From Synechococcus sp. MVIR-18-1 (GTDB lineage Bacteria > Cyanobacteriota > Cyanobacteriia > PCC-6307 > Cyanobiaceae), in contig NZ_CP047942.1 in the NCBI RefSeq assembly GCF_014279835.1, positions 806,001-870,000 of the forward strand: a DNA stretch of 64,000 bases. The letters are read 5' to 3'. The translations under genes and the position numbers were made by a program. The number at the start of each line of letters is the position of its first letter. Positions within the stretch are counted from its first letter, which is position 1. Under the pieces are notes generated by a model. That model had not been told where the DNA came from. It did no database searches and was given only the letters and a program-made list of their open reading frames with translations. Shown in pieces: positions 1 to 8,755 of this stretch.

Positions 1-1
1 A

Positions 2-169
<168 letters not shown>

Positions 170-198
170 TCTTCTTTCCTCTCATGCAGCGCTCAATC

Positions 199-882
199 AT
201 GCGGACGCTTTTATCTCTTGCTGTCTGCTTGCCACTTCTTGTTGGTTGCTCTCAGTCCAATACAGCGTCAACGGCTTCAGTCCCTACGGGCTGCAGTCAG
301 GCCAGTAGCCCTTGTCTTCAGGGGAAGGCCAATGTGGAGCTCACAACAACCCGTGGGGTGGTCAAGCTTGAACTCGATGGTGATGCGGCACCTGTGACCG
401 CTGGCAATTTTGTGGACCTTGTCAAAAGAGGTGCGTACGACGGCACCGTGTTTCACCGGGTGATTCGTGAGCCAGTGCCGTTTGTTGTGCAGGGTGGTGA
501 TCCCACATCCAGTGATCCGAACACCTCGAAATCTCAGTACGGAACAGGAAGTTTTGTGGATCCCGACAGTGGGCAGGCGCGATTCATTCCCCTTGAGCTG
601 TCGTATCAAAATGAAGATCAGCCGCGCTACAGCCGCCAGAGCACCAATCCCAGCGATCTGCAGCAGCTCACGCTGAGTCATGAGCGGGGAGCCCTTGCCA
701 TGGCTCGCTCCCAATCCCCCGATTCGGCCAGCGCTCAGTTTTATATCGCCCTAAAGCCTTTGCCTGAGCTGGATGGCCGCTACGCCGTGTTCGGTCGTGT
801 GACCGATGGCTTGGAGGTGGTGGATGCGATTGAACAGGACGACAAGTTGATCAAAGCCAAGCTGCTCACTCCAGGCCTTTGA
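199..882 (+). CDS. Cyclophilin-type peptidyl-prolyl cis-trans isomerase, lipoprotein
   Basis: This is a 227-aa cyclophilin (prolyl isomerase) predicted to act outside the cytoplasm. With the ATG at 199 the protein begins with a hydrophobic segment and a lipobox (LPLLVGC), so it is probably a lipid-anchored periplasmic or lumenal protein. In-frame alternatives are ATG 184 and TTG 166; both would add residues before an already complete signal peptide. Cyclophilin hallmarks are visible: TVFHRVI, VQGGDPT, LAMARSQSPDSASAQFYI and LDGRYAVFGRV. It follows ycf4 closely and may be co-transcribed with it. Its substrate is unknown. Confidence 0.9.
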   Translation: MRTLLSLAVCLPLLVGCSQSNTASTASVPTGCSQASSPCLQGKANVELTTTRGVVKLELDGDAAPVTAGNFVDLVKRGAYDGTVFHRVIREPVPFVVQGGDPTSSDPNTSKSQYGTGSFVDPDSGQARFIPLELSYQNEDQPRYSRQSTNPSDLQQLTLSHERGALAMARSQSPDSASAQFYIALKPLPELDGRYAVFGRVTDGLEVVDAIEQDDKLIKAKLLTPGL

Positions 883-891
883 TGTCAGCCA

Positions 892-1422
892 TCAAGCGGG
901 CACGCGCCCGCCGCTGATGGCGGCTTTGAGTAATTCGGTGTTCACCCCTGAAGCCCGTTCCAGGGCCACTTTTCCGGTTCGGGCGATTTCCAGGATTCCG
1001 TAGGGAGCCATGAGGCGCTCCAGGGCCACCAATTTGCCTGGGTCTCCCACCACTTCCAGGGTGAGCGCGTCATCGGCCACATCCACCACTTTGGCGCGGA
1101 ACACCTGCACCAACTCCAGAATGGCGCCCCGCTGTTCAGCCGGAGCTGACACCTTCATCAGCATCAGCTCCCGTTCCACCGCGGGCAATTGCGAGAGATC
1201 GAGCACTTGAAGCACGTTCACCAGCTTGTCGAGCTGCTTGCTCATTTGCTGCAAGGTGTGTTCGTCGCCTTCCACCACCATGGTGAGCCGCGACTGTCCA
1301 TTGGTTTCAGCAGGACCGACCGCCAAGCTGTCGATGTTGAAGCCGCGTCTGGCGAAGAGGCCGGCGATGCGGCTCAGTGCGCCGGATTCGTCCTCCACCA
1401 GGACGGACAGGGTGTGCTTCAT
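892..1422 (-). CDS. ilvN: Acetolactate synthase small (regulatory) subunit
   Basis: The 176-aa product is the regulatory subunit of acetohydroxyacid synthase, first step of valine, leucine and isoleucine synthesis, which confers valine feedback control on the catalytic subunit. The N-terminal ACT domain is clear ([20 protein letters not shown], then [10 protein letters not shown]), followed by the usual C-terminal half. Length is typical. Its ATG overlaps the stop of the upstream hydrolase gene in an ATGA junction at 1419-1422, so the two are translationally coupled. It is convergent with the cyclophilin gene, 9 bp away. The catalytic subunit is not in the window. It is also called ilvH in some genomes. 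Confidence 0.95.
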   Translation of the reverse strand: MKHTLSVLVEDESGALSRIAGLFARRGFNIDSLAVGPAETNGQSRLTMVVEGDEHTLQQMSKQLDKLVNVLQVLDLSQLPAVERELMLMKVSAPAEQRGAILELVQVFRAKVVDVADDALTLEVVGDPGKLVALERLMAPYGILEIARTGKVALERASGVNTELLKAAISGGRVPA

Positions 1423-2399
1423 GCCCGTTGCTTTGCGTCCAGCTCGCTTGTTCTTCCTAAATTAAGGTCCAGCCAGCGCAAAAGCTCTTGATGGAAATGT
1501 TCGGGGCTTTCATCGTGGGGACAATGTCCACTTCCCTCGAGCACGCGTAGCTTCAGCCAGGAATGCTGCTGCTGCAGTTTTTCGCCGATGATCAAGGGCA
1601 CGAATCGATCCTGTCGTCCCCAAAGCAATAAAAGGGGAACAGGTTGGTCATGCCCGGCTAACCGCTCCAACAGCTCCGGTGCCGTGGCCCCGCGTGGACG
1701 TAAGGCCATGCCAACACTCATGGCGCGGAGGCTGCGTGCGGCGGTGCGGCGTCGGGCTGGGCTGGCAATCAGCTGATGCAATTCCCGGTCTGAGCGGATC
1801 GAGTGGCAGTAGGCCCCTTGCAGGCCCATGCGCAGCAGAGCTGTGCGGCTGATCAAGGGGACGATGAGTTCTAGAGGCAGCAACCGGCAGAGCAACCCAA
1901 CCGTGTGTCTTTTGAGTTGGCGCAGCCGGCGTGGCTGACGTCGTGGCAATGGCTGCATGAGGGCGGGGTCCGGCAGCGGTGCTGCAACCACGGCTGTGAC
2001 CCACTCCGGACGAAAGACCGCAGTGGTGAGGGCGGTGAGGCCTCCCAGGGAATTACCTACCAACACAGCGGGTTGTTGAACCACCTGCTCCAGAAATGCT
2101 GCCAACTGCCGCGCCCAAAGACGGTTGTCCAAGCGGATATGGGGATGAAGCCCTGGTTGTTCGGAGCGGCCGAAACCGATCAAATCAAGTCCGTAAACCC
2201 GATATCCAGCCTTGGTGAGAGGCGCTGCGTTGTGACGCCAATGGCTGCTGCTGGCACCGAACCCATGCAGCAGAACCATCGCGGGAGCTTTGGGATCACC
2301 GAGTACGCGCCAGTGACAGCGGTAGCCCTTCCAGGTCCATACAGCGCTTTCGCCCCAATCGGCACCCTTGGAGGCAGGCTGAAGAGCAGTTGCGTGCAC
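1419..2399 (-). CDS. Alpha/beta hydrolase
   Basis: The 326-aa product has the alpha/beta hydrolase fold. It shows an oxyanion-hole segment [12 protein letters not shown] near residue 45, the nucleophile elbow GNSLGG near 115, an acidic residue in [12 protein letters not shown] near 265 and a C-terminal His in GSGHCPHDE. No signal peptide is seen. The substrate cannot be read from the sequence. The start given is GTG at 2399; it lies only 13 bp from the TTG of the divergent trm1 gene, so one of the two starts may really lie further inside. It overlaps ilvN by 4 bp at its 3' end. Confidence 0.85.
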   Translation of the reverse strand: MHATALQPASKGADWGESAVWTWKGYRCHWRVLGDPKAPAMVLLHGFGASSSHWRHNAAPLTKAGYRVYGLDLIGFGRSEQPGLHPHIRLDNRLWARQLAAFLEQVVQQPAVLVGNSLGGLTALTTAVFRPEWVTAVVAAPLPDPALMQPLPRRQPRRLRQLKRHTVGLLCRLLPLELIVPLISRTALLRMGLQGAYCHSIRSDRELHQLIASPARRRTAARSLRAMSVGMALRPRGATAPELLERLAGHDQPVPLLLLWGRQDRFVPLIIGEKLQQQHSWLKLRVLEGSGHCPHDESPEHFHQELLRWLDLNLGRTSELDAKQRA

Positions 2400-2412
2400 A
2401 CGCCTGACGGAG

Positions 2413-3618
2413 TTGAACGTTCACTATCGCGAAGGGATGGCATCGGTGCGGACCGGGGCTGGTTTTTTTCGCCCCGACTCCAGACCGGCGCGAGACCTCT
2501 CCGTCTTGGTCGCCGCCTCAACCTTGGTGGGCGCCCCCAGGGATCGCCCCCTGCGCTGGCTTGACCTTATGGCTGGCTGCGGGATCCGTTCTCTGCGCTG
2601 GGGACTGGAGGCAAGGGGAGCGTCCGACCAGCCTGTGGACCTTTGGGTGAATGACGCGGATCAAGAGCGTGGGCCCCTGCTAGCCGCCAATCTCGAACCG
2701 TTGCACGCCTGTGATGGGGTTTCGCTCAACTTGAGCCATCAGCCGGCGGAGCGGCTGCTGCGCGAGGCCTATCTCGAGCATCGTTTTTTTGATCTGATCG
2801 ATCTCGATCCTTTTGGCTGCCCGAATGTTTTGCTCCAGTCCACGCTCCAGGCGATGCGTTTTGGCGGTGTGCTGTTAGTTGCGAGCACCGACGGTCGCTC
2901 ACCCACGGGGCATGACCGGTGTGCGGCTGTGCGTCGGTTTGGTGCAGCCGCTCGTGCCCACCCTTCGAGTTGGGAGCTGGCGTTGCGGCTGCAATTGGCT
3001 GCTCTCGCCCGTGAGGCTTGGCTACTGGGACGCGGTCTTGAGCCCTTGTTCAGCTTCAGCGATGGCCGCACGTTTCGTGTAGCGGTGCGGATGCGCCAGC
3101 GGATTCGTTCGGGTGAGGAGCAGCAGCTTGGCTTCCTAGCCCGTTGTGACCGCTGCGGGGATCAGGCTGTTCAAGCGATGTTGGACCTGCAGGGCTGGAG
3201 ACCCTGCGCCTGTACCGATGGCTGCGGACGCTGGGCGGTGAGTGGTCCGCTCTGGATTGGTCCGCTTCAGGATGGTTCCCAGATCAACGGGCTGTTGGAG
3301 ATCAGTGATCGCTTGGATGCAGCGTTGAGCAAGGGGTTGCCTGAGGGGCAAGACCTGACCCTTGCCCCTCGCAGCAGGCGGCTGCTCGACGGATTGATCG
3401 CGGATCCAGGTCAACCGGCCTGTTGCTGGTCAACGGCTGAGTTATCTCGACGGCTTCAGCTCAAAGGGCCACCGGCGATCGAGCCTTTGGTTGCCGCTCT
3501 TCTGGCCTCCGGGCACAGCGCCTCCGTGAGTGGTGTGATGGCTGGGCAGGTGCGAACCAATGCCCCTCTCGGCATTTTGTTACGACGATGCAGCGAATTT
3601 GACGGGAAAGATCGTTAA
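2413..3618 (+). CDS. trm1: tRNA (guanine26-N2)-dimethyltransferase, Trm1 family
   Basis: The roughly 400-aa product belongs to the Trm1 family, which makes N2-methyl or N2,N2-dimethylguanosine in tRNA (position 26 in most lineages) using S-adenosylmethionine. Near the N-terminus is the family's YREG motif and a Phe-rich segment (AGFFRPDSRPARDLSV). The SAM site LDLMAGCGIRSLR and the catalytic segment LIDLDPFGCPNVLL follow. Cysteines in LARCDRCGDQ and PCACTDGCGRW look like a zinc-binding region. The family is archaeal and eukaryotic, with scattered bacteria including cyanobacteria. No ATG lies upstream of the YREG motif, so a TTG at 2413 is the best start. Confidence 0.9.
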   Translation: MNVHYREGMASVRTGAGFFRPDSRPARDLSVLVAASTLVGAPRDRPLRWLDLMAGCGIRSLRWGLEARGASDQPVDLWVNDADQERGPLLAANLEPLHACDGVSLNLSHQPAERLLREAYLEHRFFDLIDLDPFGCPNVLLQSTLQAMRFGGVLLVASTDGRSPTGHDRCAAVRRFGAAARAHPSSWELALRLQLAALAREAWLLGRGLEPLFSFSDGRTFRVAVRMRQRIRSGEEQQLGFLARCDRCGDQAVQAMLDLQGWRPCACTDGCGRWAVSGPLWIGPLQDGSQINGLLEISDRLDAALSKGLPEGQDLTLAPRSRRLLDGLIADPGQPACCWSTAELSRRLQLKGPPAIEPLVAALLASGHSASVSGVMAGQVRTNAPLGILLRRCSEFDGKDR

Positions 3619-3645
3619 ATAGATGTTGATTGTGAATCCCGTTTC

Positions 3646-3744
3646 ATGGCTTCGGAAATTTTCGGAATTGCTGTCGTGTTCTGGGTGTTGATTCCCGTGG
3701 GCCTCGCTGGTGGTGCCTTGCTTTTGAAACTTCAAGGCGACTGA
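3646..3744 (+). CDS. petM: Cytochrome b6f complex subunit VII (PetM)
   Basis: This is a 32-aa single-span membrane protein reading [19 protein letters not shown], then [13 protein letters not shown]. The sequence matches PetM, a small subunit at the periphery of the cytochrome b6f complex in the thylakoid. The ATG at 3646 gives the full-length peptide. It sits 27 bp after trm1 and 55 bp before ycf39, all on the plus strand. It is short enough to be missed by ordinary gene finders. Confidence 0.95.
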   Translation: MASEIFGIAVVFWVLIPVGLAGGALLLKLQGD

Positions 3745-3799
3745 TCGGCGCGACAGGCCTTTGCTCCCTTTAGGCTCCACGCTTGCAATGACTGACCCG

Positions 3800-4762
3800 A
3801 TGCAAGTTCTGGTGGTTGGTGGGACAGGAACGCTTGGCCGTCAAATCGCAAAACAAGCGATTGATGCTGGCCATAAAGTGCGTTGCGTAGTGCGCTCACC
3901 TCGAAAGGCAGCCTTCTTACAGGAGTGGGGTTGTGAGCTCACTCGAGGCGACCTTCTTGAGCCGGCCAGTCTTGATTACGCACTCGATGGCATTGATGCG
4001 GTCATTGATGCCGCTACCAGCCGGCCAACGGATCCCAACAGCATTTATGTCACTGATTGGGAAGGAAAGCTCAACCTGCTCAGGGCTTGTGAGAAAGCCG
4101 ATGTGAAGCGGTTCGTGTTTCTCTCCCTCTTGGGTGCTTCTAATCACCGCAATGTCCCTTTGATGGACATCAAGCACTGCACCGAGCGCTTGCTGGAAGA
4201 GTCAGATCTTGACTACACAATCCTGCAAGGAGCGGCGTTCATGCAGGGCGTGATCAGTCAATTTGCTATTCCAATTTTGGAAAGCCAAACGGTCTGGGTG
4301 AGTGGTAGTCCAACCCCGATCGCTTATATGAACACGCAAGACATGGCTCGTTTTGCTGTTGCGGCCGTTGATCATCCAGAAACGATTCGTTGTTCTTACC
4401 CCGTCGTTGGTCCCAAAGCCTGGAACACCGGAGAAGTGATTCAACTCTGTGAGTTGGCGAGTTCTCGCTCGGCAAGGGTGTTTCGCGTGCCTGGAGCCTT
4501 GCTCAATCTGATGCAAGGCATCTGTTCGTTCTTTGAACCAGCCGTGAATGTGGCAGAGCGCCTTGCTTTTGCTGAAGTCACAGGTGGTGGTGGCTCCCTT
4601 GATGCACCGATGGAGGCCAGTTATCGCGCCTTCGGCTTAGAGCTCGATCAAACCACGCAGATGGAGACCTACATCCGTGAGTACTACGACACGATTTTGA
4701 AGCGCCTCAGGGATATGGAGGCCGATCTCGACAAGAACGCCAAGAAAAAGCTGCCCTTCTAA
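3800..4762 (+). CDS. ycf39: Photosystem II assembly factor Ycf39 (atypical SDR)
   Basis: The product is an atypical short-chain dehydrogenase-like protein of about 320 aa that in Synechocystis joins Hlip proteins and chlorophyll synthase to deliver chlorophyll to the D1 assembly module of photosystem II. The NAD(P)-binding Gly motif is at the very start (QVLVVGGTGTLGRQIA). Family segments include VRSPRKAAFLQEWGCEL, RGDLLEP and FVFLSLLGA. I chose ATG 3800 because family members usually begin 2-3 residues before VLVVGG; ATG 3788 would add MTDP. The distance to petM suggests a shared operon. Confidence 0.93.
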   Translation: MQVLVVGGTGTLGRQIAKQAIDAGHKVRCVVRSPRKAAFLQEWGCELTRGDLLEPASLDYALDGIDAVIDAATSRPTDPNSIYVTDWEGKLNLLRACEKADVKRFVFLSLLGASNHRNVPLMDIKHCTERLLEESDLDYTILQGAAFMQGVISQFAIPILESQTVWVSGSPTPIAYMNTQDMARFAVAAVDHPETIRCSYPVVGPKAWNTGEVIQLCELASSRSARVFRVPGALLNLMQGICSFFEPAVNVAERLAFAEVTGGGGSLDAPMEASYRAFGLELDQTTQMETYIREYYDTILKRLRDMEADLDKNAKKKLPF

Positions 4763-4833
4763 GCGCATTGACCCAAGAGTGGTGTGTTTGTACTATCCAC
4801 TCGCTAGGATTGATTAGTTTTTGGATCGTCACC

Positions 4834-5049
4834 ATGTCTGTCGCCCAAGTTAAAAATCTTCAGCGACGGCTCGACAATCTCGCCCGGGAAGCAGAAACCG
4901 AGCTCAACCGAGCCTGTGGTCATGAGCTTTGGCAAAGCGTTGGTTTTGATGCCTTTGATGGCATTGAAGATGTCGATCGCCGTGCCAGCGCCAATTACTA
5001 CTACGGGCAATGGCAAACCGTTCGTGAACTTCAGGATGTCCTGAGTTAA
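4834..5049 (+). CDS. Small conserved hypothetical protein
   Basis: A 71-aa soluble protein of unknown function. It opens with SVAQVKNLQRRLDNLAREA, likely a short amphipathic helix, and ends with a Tyr-rich stretch (ANYYYGQWQTVRELQDVLS). The start at ATG 4834 is preferred over a TTG at 4768, which would add a run unlike the rest of the protein. It lies between ycf39 and the ArsM-like gene on the same strand. Codon use resembles its neighbours. I recognise it only as a type common in picocyanobacteria. Confidence 0.75.
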   Translation: MSVAQVKNLQRRLDNLAREAETELNRACGHELWQSVGFDAFDGIEDVDRRASANYYYGQWQTVRELQDVLS

Positions 5050-5110
5050 GGGCGATACCTCGTTGGGGCTAAGCCCTGTTCAGAATGTAGGCACTCCTGC
5101 GCTGTTGCCG

Positions 5111-5911
5111 ATGTCGTCTTGTTGCGGTCCCACTCCGTCTTCACTGGATCCGTCTTCACTGGATCAAACGCAGGCGGTAGAGGACCGGTACGGCGCTGCA
5201 GCAGCGGAACAAGAAGCTTGCCTCTGCACTCCAGTGGCGTTTGATCCCTCCTTGCTGAAACCTATCCCCAAAGACGTGGTGGAAAGGGATTACGGCTGTG
5301 GCGACCCCACCCGTTGGGTGCGGTTTGGAGATGCGGTGTTGGACCTCGGTAGTGGAAGCGGAAAGAATGCCTTTATTTGTGCTCAGGTGGTTGGGGCAAC
5401 AGGCCAAGTGATTGGTGTTGACCGCAATGCGGACATGTTGGCCCTCTCGCGTTCTGCTGCACCCGTGGTGGCAGAGCGAATTGGTTACGCCAATGTTGGC
5501 TTTCTTGAGGGTGCGATTGAGGCCCTTGATGCCACCAATGCTCAGGGAGAGCCCTTGGTGGCTGATTCCAGTATTGATGTGGTGCTCAGCAACTGCGTAC
5601 TGAATCTGGTGAATCCATCCGCGCGTCAGCAGCTGTTGCAGAACATTCGGCGCGTGCTTCGCCCTGCTGGGCGCGTTGCCATCAGCGACATCGTGTGTGA
5701 TCGTCCGGTGCCGATGGCTCTTCAGCAGGACGCCGAGCTTTGGAGTGGCTGCATCAGCGGGGCCTGGTTAGAGGAGGCTTTTCTGGAGGATTTCCGAGCG
5801 CTGGGGTTCGAGCAGGTTCAGTACGCCGAACGCTCTGAAACGCCCTGGAGAGTTGTTGAGGGCATTGAATTTCGCGCGGTCACCCTCACCGGTGCGCTGC
5901 CGAACGGCTAA
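5111..5911 (+). CDS. Arsenite methyltransferase-like (ArsM family) SAM methyltransferase
   Basis: A 266-aa SAM-dependent methyltransferase. Motif I is VLDLGSGSGKNAFIC. Three family signatures place conserved cysteines where ArsM has its As(III) ligands: DYGCGDP before motif I, LSNCVLNLV in the middle, and WSGCISGAW near the C-terminus. ArsM enzymes methylate arsenite to mono- and dimethyl forms for detoxification or arsenosugar synthesis. Extra N-terminal cysteines (MSSCCG, EACLC) are also present. ATG 5111 starts just before SSCC; a TTG at 5063 is less likely. Its 3' end overlaps the convergent rluE-like gene by 26 bp. Arsenic specificity is inferred from the Cys pattern. Confidence 0.8.
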   Translation: MSSCCGPTPSSLDPSSLDQTQAVEDRYGAAAAEQEACLCTPVAFDPSLLKPIPKDVVERDYGCGDPTRWVRFGDAVLDLGSGSGKNAFICAQVVGATGQVIGVDRNADMLALSRSAAPVVAERIGYANVGFLEGAIEALDATNAQGEPLVADSSIDVVLSNCVLNLVNPSARQQLLQNIRRVLRPAGRVAISDIVCDRPVPMALQQDAELWSGCISGAWLEEAFLEDFRALGFEQVQYAERSETPWRVVEGIEFRAVTLTGALPNG

Positions 5912-6503
5912 GCAGCCGCTGCAGGCGCTGTTCTTCAGCGCCGGTGACCTCTCGCCACATTCCTGGGCTGAGGCCTTTGAGGCTCAATGTTGTGTCTCCA
6001 TCCATCAAGTCGATGGAGTGACGAATCAGCCTGAGGGTGGGAAGACCCACAGCTGCGGTCATCCGCCTGACTTGGCGGTTGCGACCTTCGCGAAGTTCAA
6101 GACAAAGCCAGCAGGTTGGAATCGAGCGACGCTCCCGAATCGGTGGATTGCGATCACCGATCGTTTGTTTCTCGTGATCAGACAGGAGCCTTGCTTTGGC
6201 AGGCCGGGTTAAGTGCCCTTGAATCATCACTCCCTGCTGGAGTTGATCCAGTTGGCTGTCGTTTGCGCAACCTTCTACTTGAACCCAATACTGTCGCCAA
6301 TGCCCAAAGCGAGGATCGGTGAGGCGTTGTTGTAGCCGACCGTTATCGGTGAGCAACAACAAGCCTTCACTGTCGGCATCAAGGCGCCCTGCAGCGTAAA
6401 CATTCGGAATGGGGACCCACTCAGCTAGGCATCCCCAGCGGCTCTGAGGTTCAGGTGTGAACTGGCTCAGAACCCCAAAGGGCTTATGCAGCAGAAGGGT
6501 CAG
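5886..6503 (-). CDS. RluE/RsuA-family rRNA pseudouridine synthase
   Basis: This enzyme isomerises uridine in rRNA. The frame reads LLLHKPFGVLSQFTPEP, then the catalytic motif AAGRLDADSEGLLLLTDNG (Asp in GRLD), and later LREGRNRQVRRMTAAVGLPTLRLIR. These are the hallmarks of the RsuA/RluE group, without an S4 domain, as in RluE. No ATG, GTG or TTG lies between the preceding in-frame stop (TGA upstream of 6550) and the conserved N-terminus. The best candidate is a CTG at 6503-6501, which overlaps the stop of the upstream Nif11-like gene in a CTGA junction and gives 205 aa. A TTG at 6362 would remove the catalytic Asp. Confidence 0.85.
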   Translation of the reverse strand: MTLLLHKPFGVLSQFTPEPQSRWGCLAEWVPIPNVYAAGRLDADSEGLLLLTDNGRLQQRLTDPRFGHWRQYWVQVEGCANDSQLDQLQQGVMIQGHLTRPAKARLLSDHEKQTIGDRNPPIRERRSIPTCWLCLELREGRNRQVRRMTAAVGLPTLRLIRHSIDLMDGDTTLSLKGLSPGMWREVTGAEEQRLQRLLSRSAAHR

Positions 6504-6748
6504 TTGTGAGCTCCAAAGCAGAGCAGAAGTGCTTCTCCCCAGCTGGAAGCATTGTTGAGATGATCGTCATGAAGATGCTTCGTTTTCTCTGCTTGCATCT
6601 TCATGAGTGTGGCTTGGTTGAAGACATGTCCCTGTTCAGAGGCAAGATTCACAACGTGGGCCGGAGTGGCTGCCTGGCGAACCTGTTCCCGCAACTGAGA
6701 ATCGGATTGAACCAGAGATGTGAAAGCAATCAGAGCTGATTCAGACAC
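6500..6748 (-). CDS. Nif11-like domain peptide
   Basis: An 82-aa protein whose first half fits the Nif11 domain: ALIAFTSLVQSDSQLREQV, then AATPAHVVNLASEQGHVF, followed by a charged C-terminal part. Nif11-like domains occur in nitrogen-fixation loci and as leader peptides of RiPP precursors such as prochlorosins. No Gly-Gly leader cleavage site is visible and only one Cys occurs near the end (LLCFGAHN), so a lanthipeptide precursor is unlikely. Its stop codon overlaps the presumed start of the pseudouridine synthase gene. Function unknown. Confidence 0.75.
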   Translation of the reverse strand: MSESALIAFTSLVQSDSQLREQVRQAATPAHVVNLASEQGHVFNQATLMKMQAEKTKHLHDDHLNNASSWGEALLLCFGAHN

Positions 6749-6775
6749 AGAAACACAGCAGAACTTGCAAACAAG

Positions 6776-6865
6776 CTAGTTCGCATTCTGTCTGTTACGC
6801 CAGAGATTCACCGCGCCGATAGAAATAAGCAACAGGCCAAGGTCGAGGGAAAGCGGTGGGAGCAT
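6776..6865 (-). CDS. Possible 29-aa membrane peptide
   Basis: An ATG at 6865 opens a 29-codon frame reading MLPPLSLDLGLLLISIGAVN and ending LWRNRQNAN: one hydrophobic segment followed by a basic tail, the layout of many small cyanobacterial membrane peptides. It lies just upstream of the Nif11-like gene on the same strand. An in-frame stop 11 codons before the ATG bounds it. No family was recognised, and a chance ORF cannot be excluded. Confidence 0.3.
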   Translation of the reverse strand: MLPPLSLDLGLLLISIGAVNLWRNRQNAN

Positions 6866-6977
6866 CAAATGGCTGTTAGGAGCAGTTCAGACCCTAAAGA
6901 GAGTGATGGCGCAGCGGTGGAATTGGGTTGGAGGTGGCCTCCTAAACTGAAGTCAATGACGACGTTGACCTTGGCGC

Positions 6978-7247
6978 ATGATTGAGACCTCGGGTGTGAT
7001 TGAAAAAGAGCAGGGGAACGGGTTTTACCTCGTAACCCTGGAGCAGCCCGCTGGTCACCAGTGCCTGTGCCGAGCCGCCGGAAAGCTCACGAAATTCCGC
7101 ATCAAACTGCTCGCAGGCGACAAGGTTTTGGTGGAAATCAGCCCCTATGACTTAACCCGTGGCCGGATCACCTATCGCGAGCGCAATGCGGGTGCACCGG
7201 GTGGACGTCCAGGCGGGAATCGTCCTGGTGGCCCACGCCGCCGTTAA
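6978..7247 (+). CDS. infA: Translation initiation factor IF-1 (divergent, extended form)
   Basis: An 89-aa OB-fold protein of the IF-1 family, which binds the ribosomal A site during initiation. The C-terminal strand is canonical (EISPYDLTRGRITYRERN). The middle differs from typical IF-1: CLCRAAGKLTKFRIKLLAGD replaces the usual VLAHISGKxRxNYIRIL-type segment. A tail rich in Gly, Pro and Arg (GGRPGGNRPGGPRRR) is added. It stands alone, convergent with the NTRC gene and only 1 bp away, not in a ribosomal-protein operon. It may be a second, specialised copy; the genome would need checking for a canonical infA. Confidence 0.85.
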   Translation: MIETSGVIEKEQGNGFYLVTLEQPAGHQCLCRAAGKLTKFRIKLLAGDKVLVEISPYDLTRGRITYRERNAGAPGGRPGGNRPGGPRRR

Positions 7248-7248
7248 G

Positions 7249-8628
7249 TCAGGGATTCTTGAGTGATTGGCCCTTGAGAAGGGCCTCAATTGCACCCTTA
7301 AATTCACTGCGCTGTTTCACCCCGCGCCATTGCTGTTGCAGAGACTTGTCAAAAAACAGCTGAACAGTTGGGGTGCCATTAACGCCCGCCTGCTCGGCAA
7401 TGTCTTGATCGGCTTCGATGTCAATTTCGATGCCTTGAGCCTGCCCATTCAGTTCTGACAGCACCCGTTTGAGCTGCGGCTTCAGCACATGACAGGGGCC
7501 GCAGCTTGGGGAGCTGTAAATCACAAGCAGGGGCTTGTTGCTGTCGTGATACAGCTTGCGGAGGGCATAACTGCCTTTTTGCCATTCAGCATTGGCGTCA
7601 TAGGTGGCTTCCGTGGTTGCTTCTATGGCCTGTGGCGCCTTGGCTTTTTGAGGTTCAACCACCTCACGACTCACAAGCGTGGCCAAATCGTGATGGCTCA
7701 ACCAGCGTTCTGCGGCAAGGGCCGCTTGGCAGCCACTGCCTGCGGCCGTGATTCCTTGGCGCCATTCCGCATCGGCGACGTCACCCGCTGCAAACACACC
7801 TTCCAAGGAGGTTTCTGGTCGGCCGGGTTGGGTGACGAGATAACCGCTGCGATCGCAATCGAGTTGGCCTTTCAACAGGTCTGTGTTGGGCGTGTGACCA
7901 ATGGCATAAAACATCCCGCGCACGGCCAAGGTTTCCTCCTTGCCGCTGTCTCGGTTACGCAGTCGCAGGCCATTCATCCAGTCCGTTCCTTCAACGTCCA
8001 CAACCTCCGTGTTCCAATGCACCGTGATTTGGGGATTGGCTTCAACGCGGTCAGCCATAGCCGCACTGGCGCGCAAGCGGTCTGAGCGCACCAAGAGGTG
8101 CACATGACTGCCGTACTTGGTGAGATAGACAGCTTCCTCGCAAGCAGAATCTCCTCCTCCCACTACGGCTAACTCCTCCTTGCGGAACTGAGGAGTGGCG
8201 CCATCACAAATGGCGCAAGCACTGATTCCCTGGCTCCAGAAGCGATCTTCATTGGGTAGGCCCAAGCGGTTTGCGCTAGCACCAGTGGCGATGATGATCG
8301 ATTGGGTTTCGATCGTTTTGCCCTCCGCCTGAATCCTGTAAGGACGTTGGCTTAAGTCGATCACGTCAGCGTCGGCTTCGAGCAGGTGAGTACCCCAGCG
8401 CTCCGCCTGTGCCTTCATCAGATCCATCAGGTCGGGGCCTAGGACCCCATCAGGAAAGCCGGGAAAATTTTCCACATGGGTGGTCGTCATCAGTTGACCA
8501 CCAGGGATCCCGCCGCGCTGAAATCCGGTGATTAAGAGCGGATTGAGGTTGGCTCTGGCCGCGTAGATGGCTGCCGTATACCCAGCAGGGCCGGATCCAA
8601 CGATCACTAAGTTCTCGCTCGCGCCCAT
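7249..8628 (-). CDS. ntrC (NTRC): NADPH-dependent thioredoxin reductase fused to thioredoxin (NTRC type)
   Basis: A 459-aa two-domain flavoprotein. Residues about 1-320 are an NADPH thioredoxin reductase: FAD site [13 protein letters not shown], redox pair in SACAICDG near 140, NADPH site [12 protein letters not shown], and FAD motif [10 protein letters not shown]. After a linker, residues about 345-459 form a thioredoxin domain with [15 protein letters not shown]. This is the organisation of plant chloroplast NTRC, which uses NADPH to reduce 2-Cys peroxiredoxins and other targets in the dark or under oxidative stress. ATG 8628 gives a complete N-terminus. NTRC here is the plant-type name, unrelated to the nitrogen regulator. 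Confidence 0.95.
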   Translation of the reverse strand: MGASENLVIVGSGPAGYTAAIYAARANLNPLLITGFQRGGIPGGQLMTTTHVENFPGFPDGVLGPDLMDLMKAQAERWGTHLLEADADVIDLSQRPYRIQAEGKTIETQSIIIATGASANRLGLPNEDRFWSQGISACAICDGATPQFRKEELAVVGGGDSACEEAVYLTKYGSHVHLLVRSDRLRASAAMADRVEANPQITVHWNTEVVDVEGTDWMNGLRLRNRDSGKEETLAVRGMFYAIGHTPNTDLLKGQLDCDRSGYLVTQPGRPETSLEGVFAAGDVADAEWRQGITAAGSGCQAALAAERWLSHHDLATLVSREVVEPQKAKAPQAIEATTEATYDANAEWQKGSYALRKLYHDSNKPLLVIYSSPSCGPCHVLKPQLKRVLSELNGQAQGIEIDIEADQDIAEQAGVNGTPTVQLFFDKSLQQQWRGVKQRSEFKGAIEALLKGQSLKNP

Positions 8629-8755
8629 GGCTTATGCGTAATGAGTATGAGTTGAATCTAAACGGACCCTCTTGGCGATCGCTTTGTTTTTAATCCGTAG
8701 CGCTGTCAAATATGGACAAAAATATCTGCCGCAAAAACAAGGCTTAATGATTTAT

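Noticed and set aside
6362-6362. TTG at 6362 as the start of the pseudouridine synthase
   Set aside because: It would remove the catalytic GRLD segment and the conserved KPFGVLSQF N-terminus, which are clearly encoded upstream in the same frame.
7489-8085. 198-aa plus-strand frame opposite the NTRC gene
   Set aside because: Antisense to conserved FAD/NADPH motifs; no domain or start signal.
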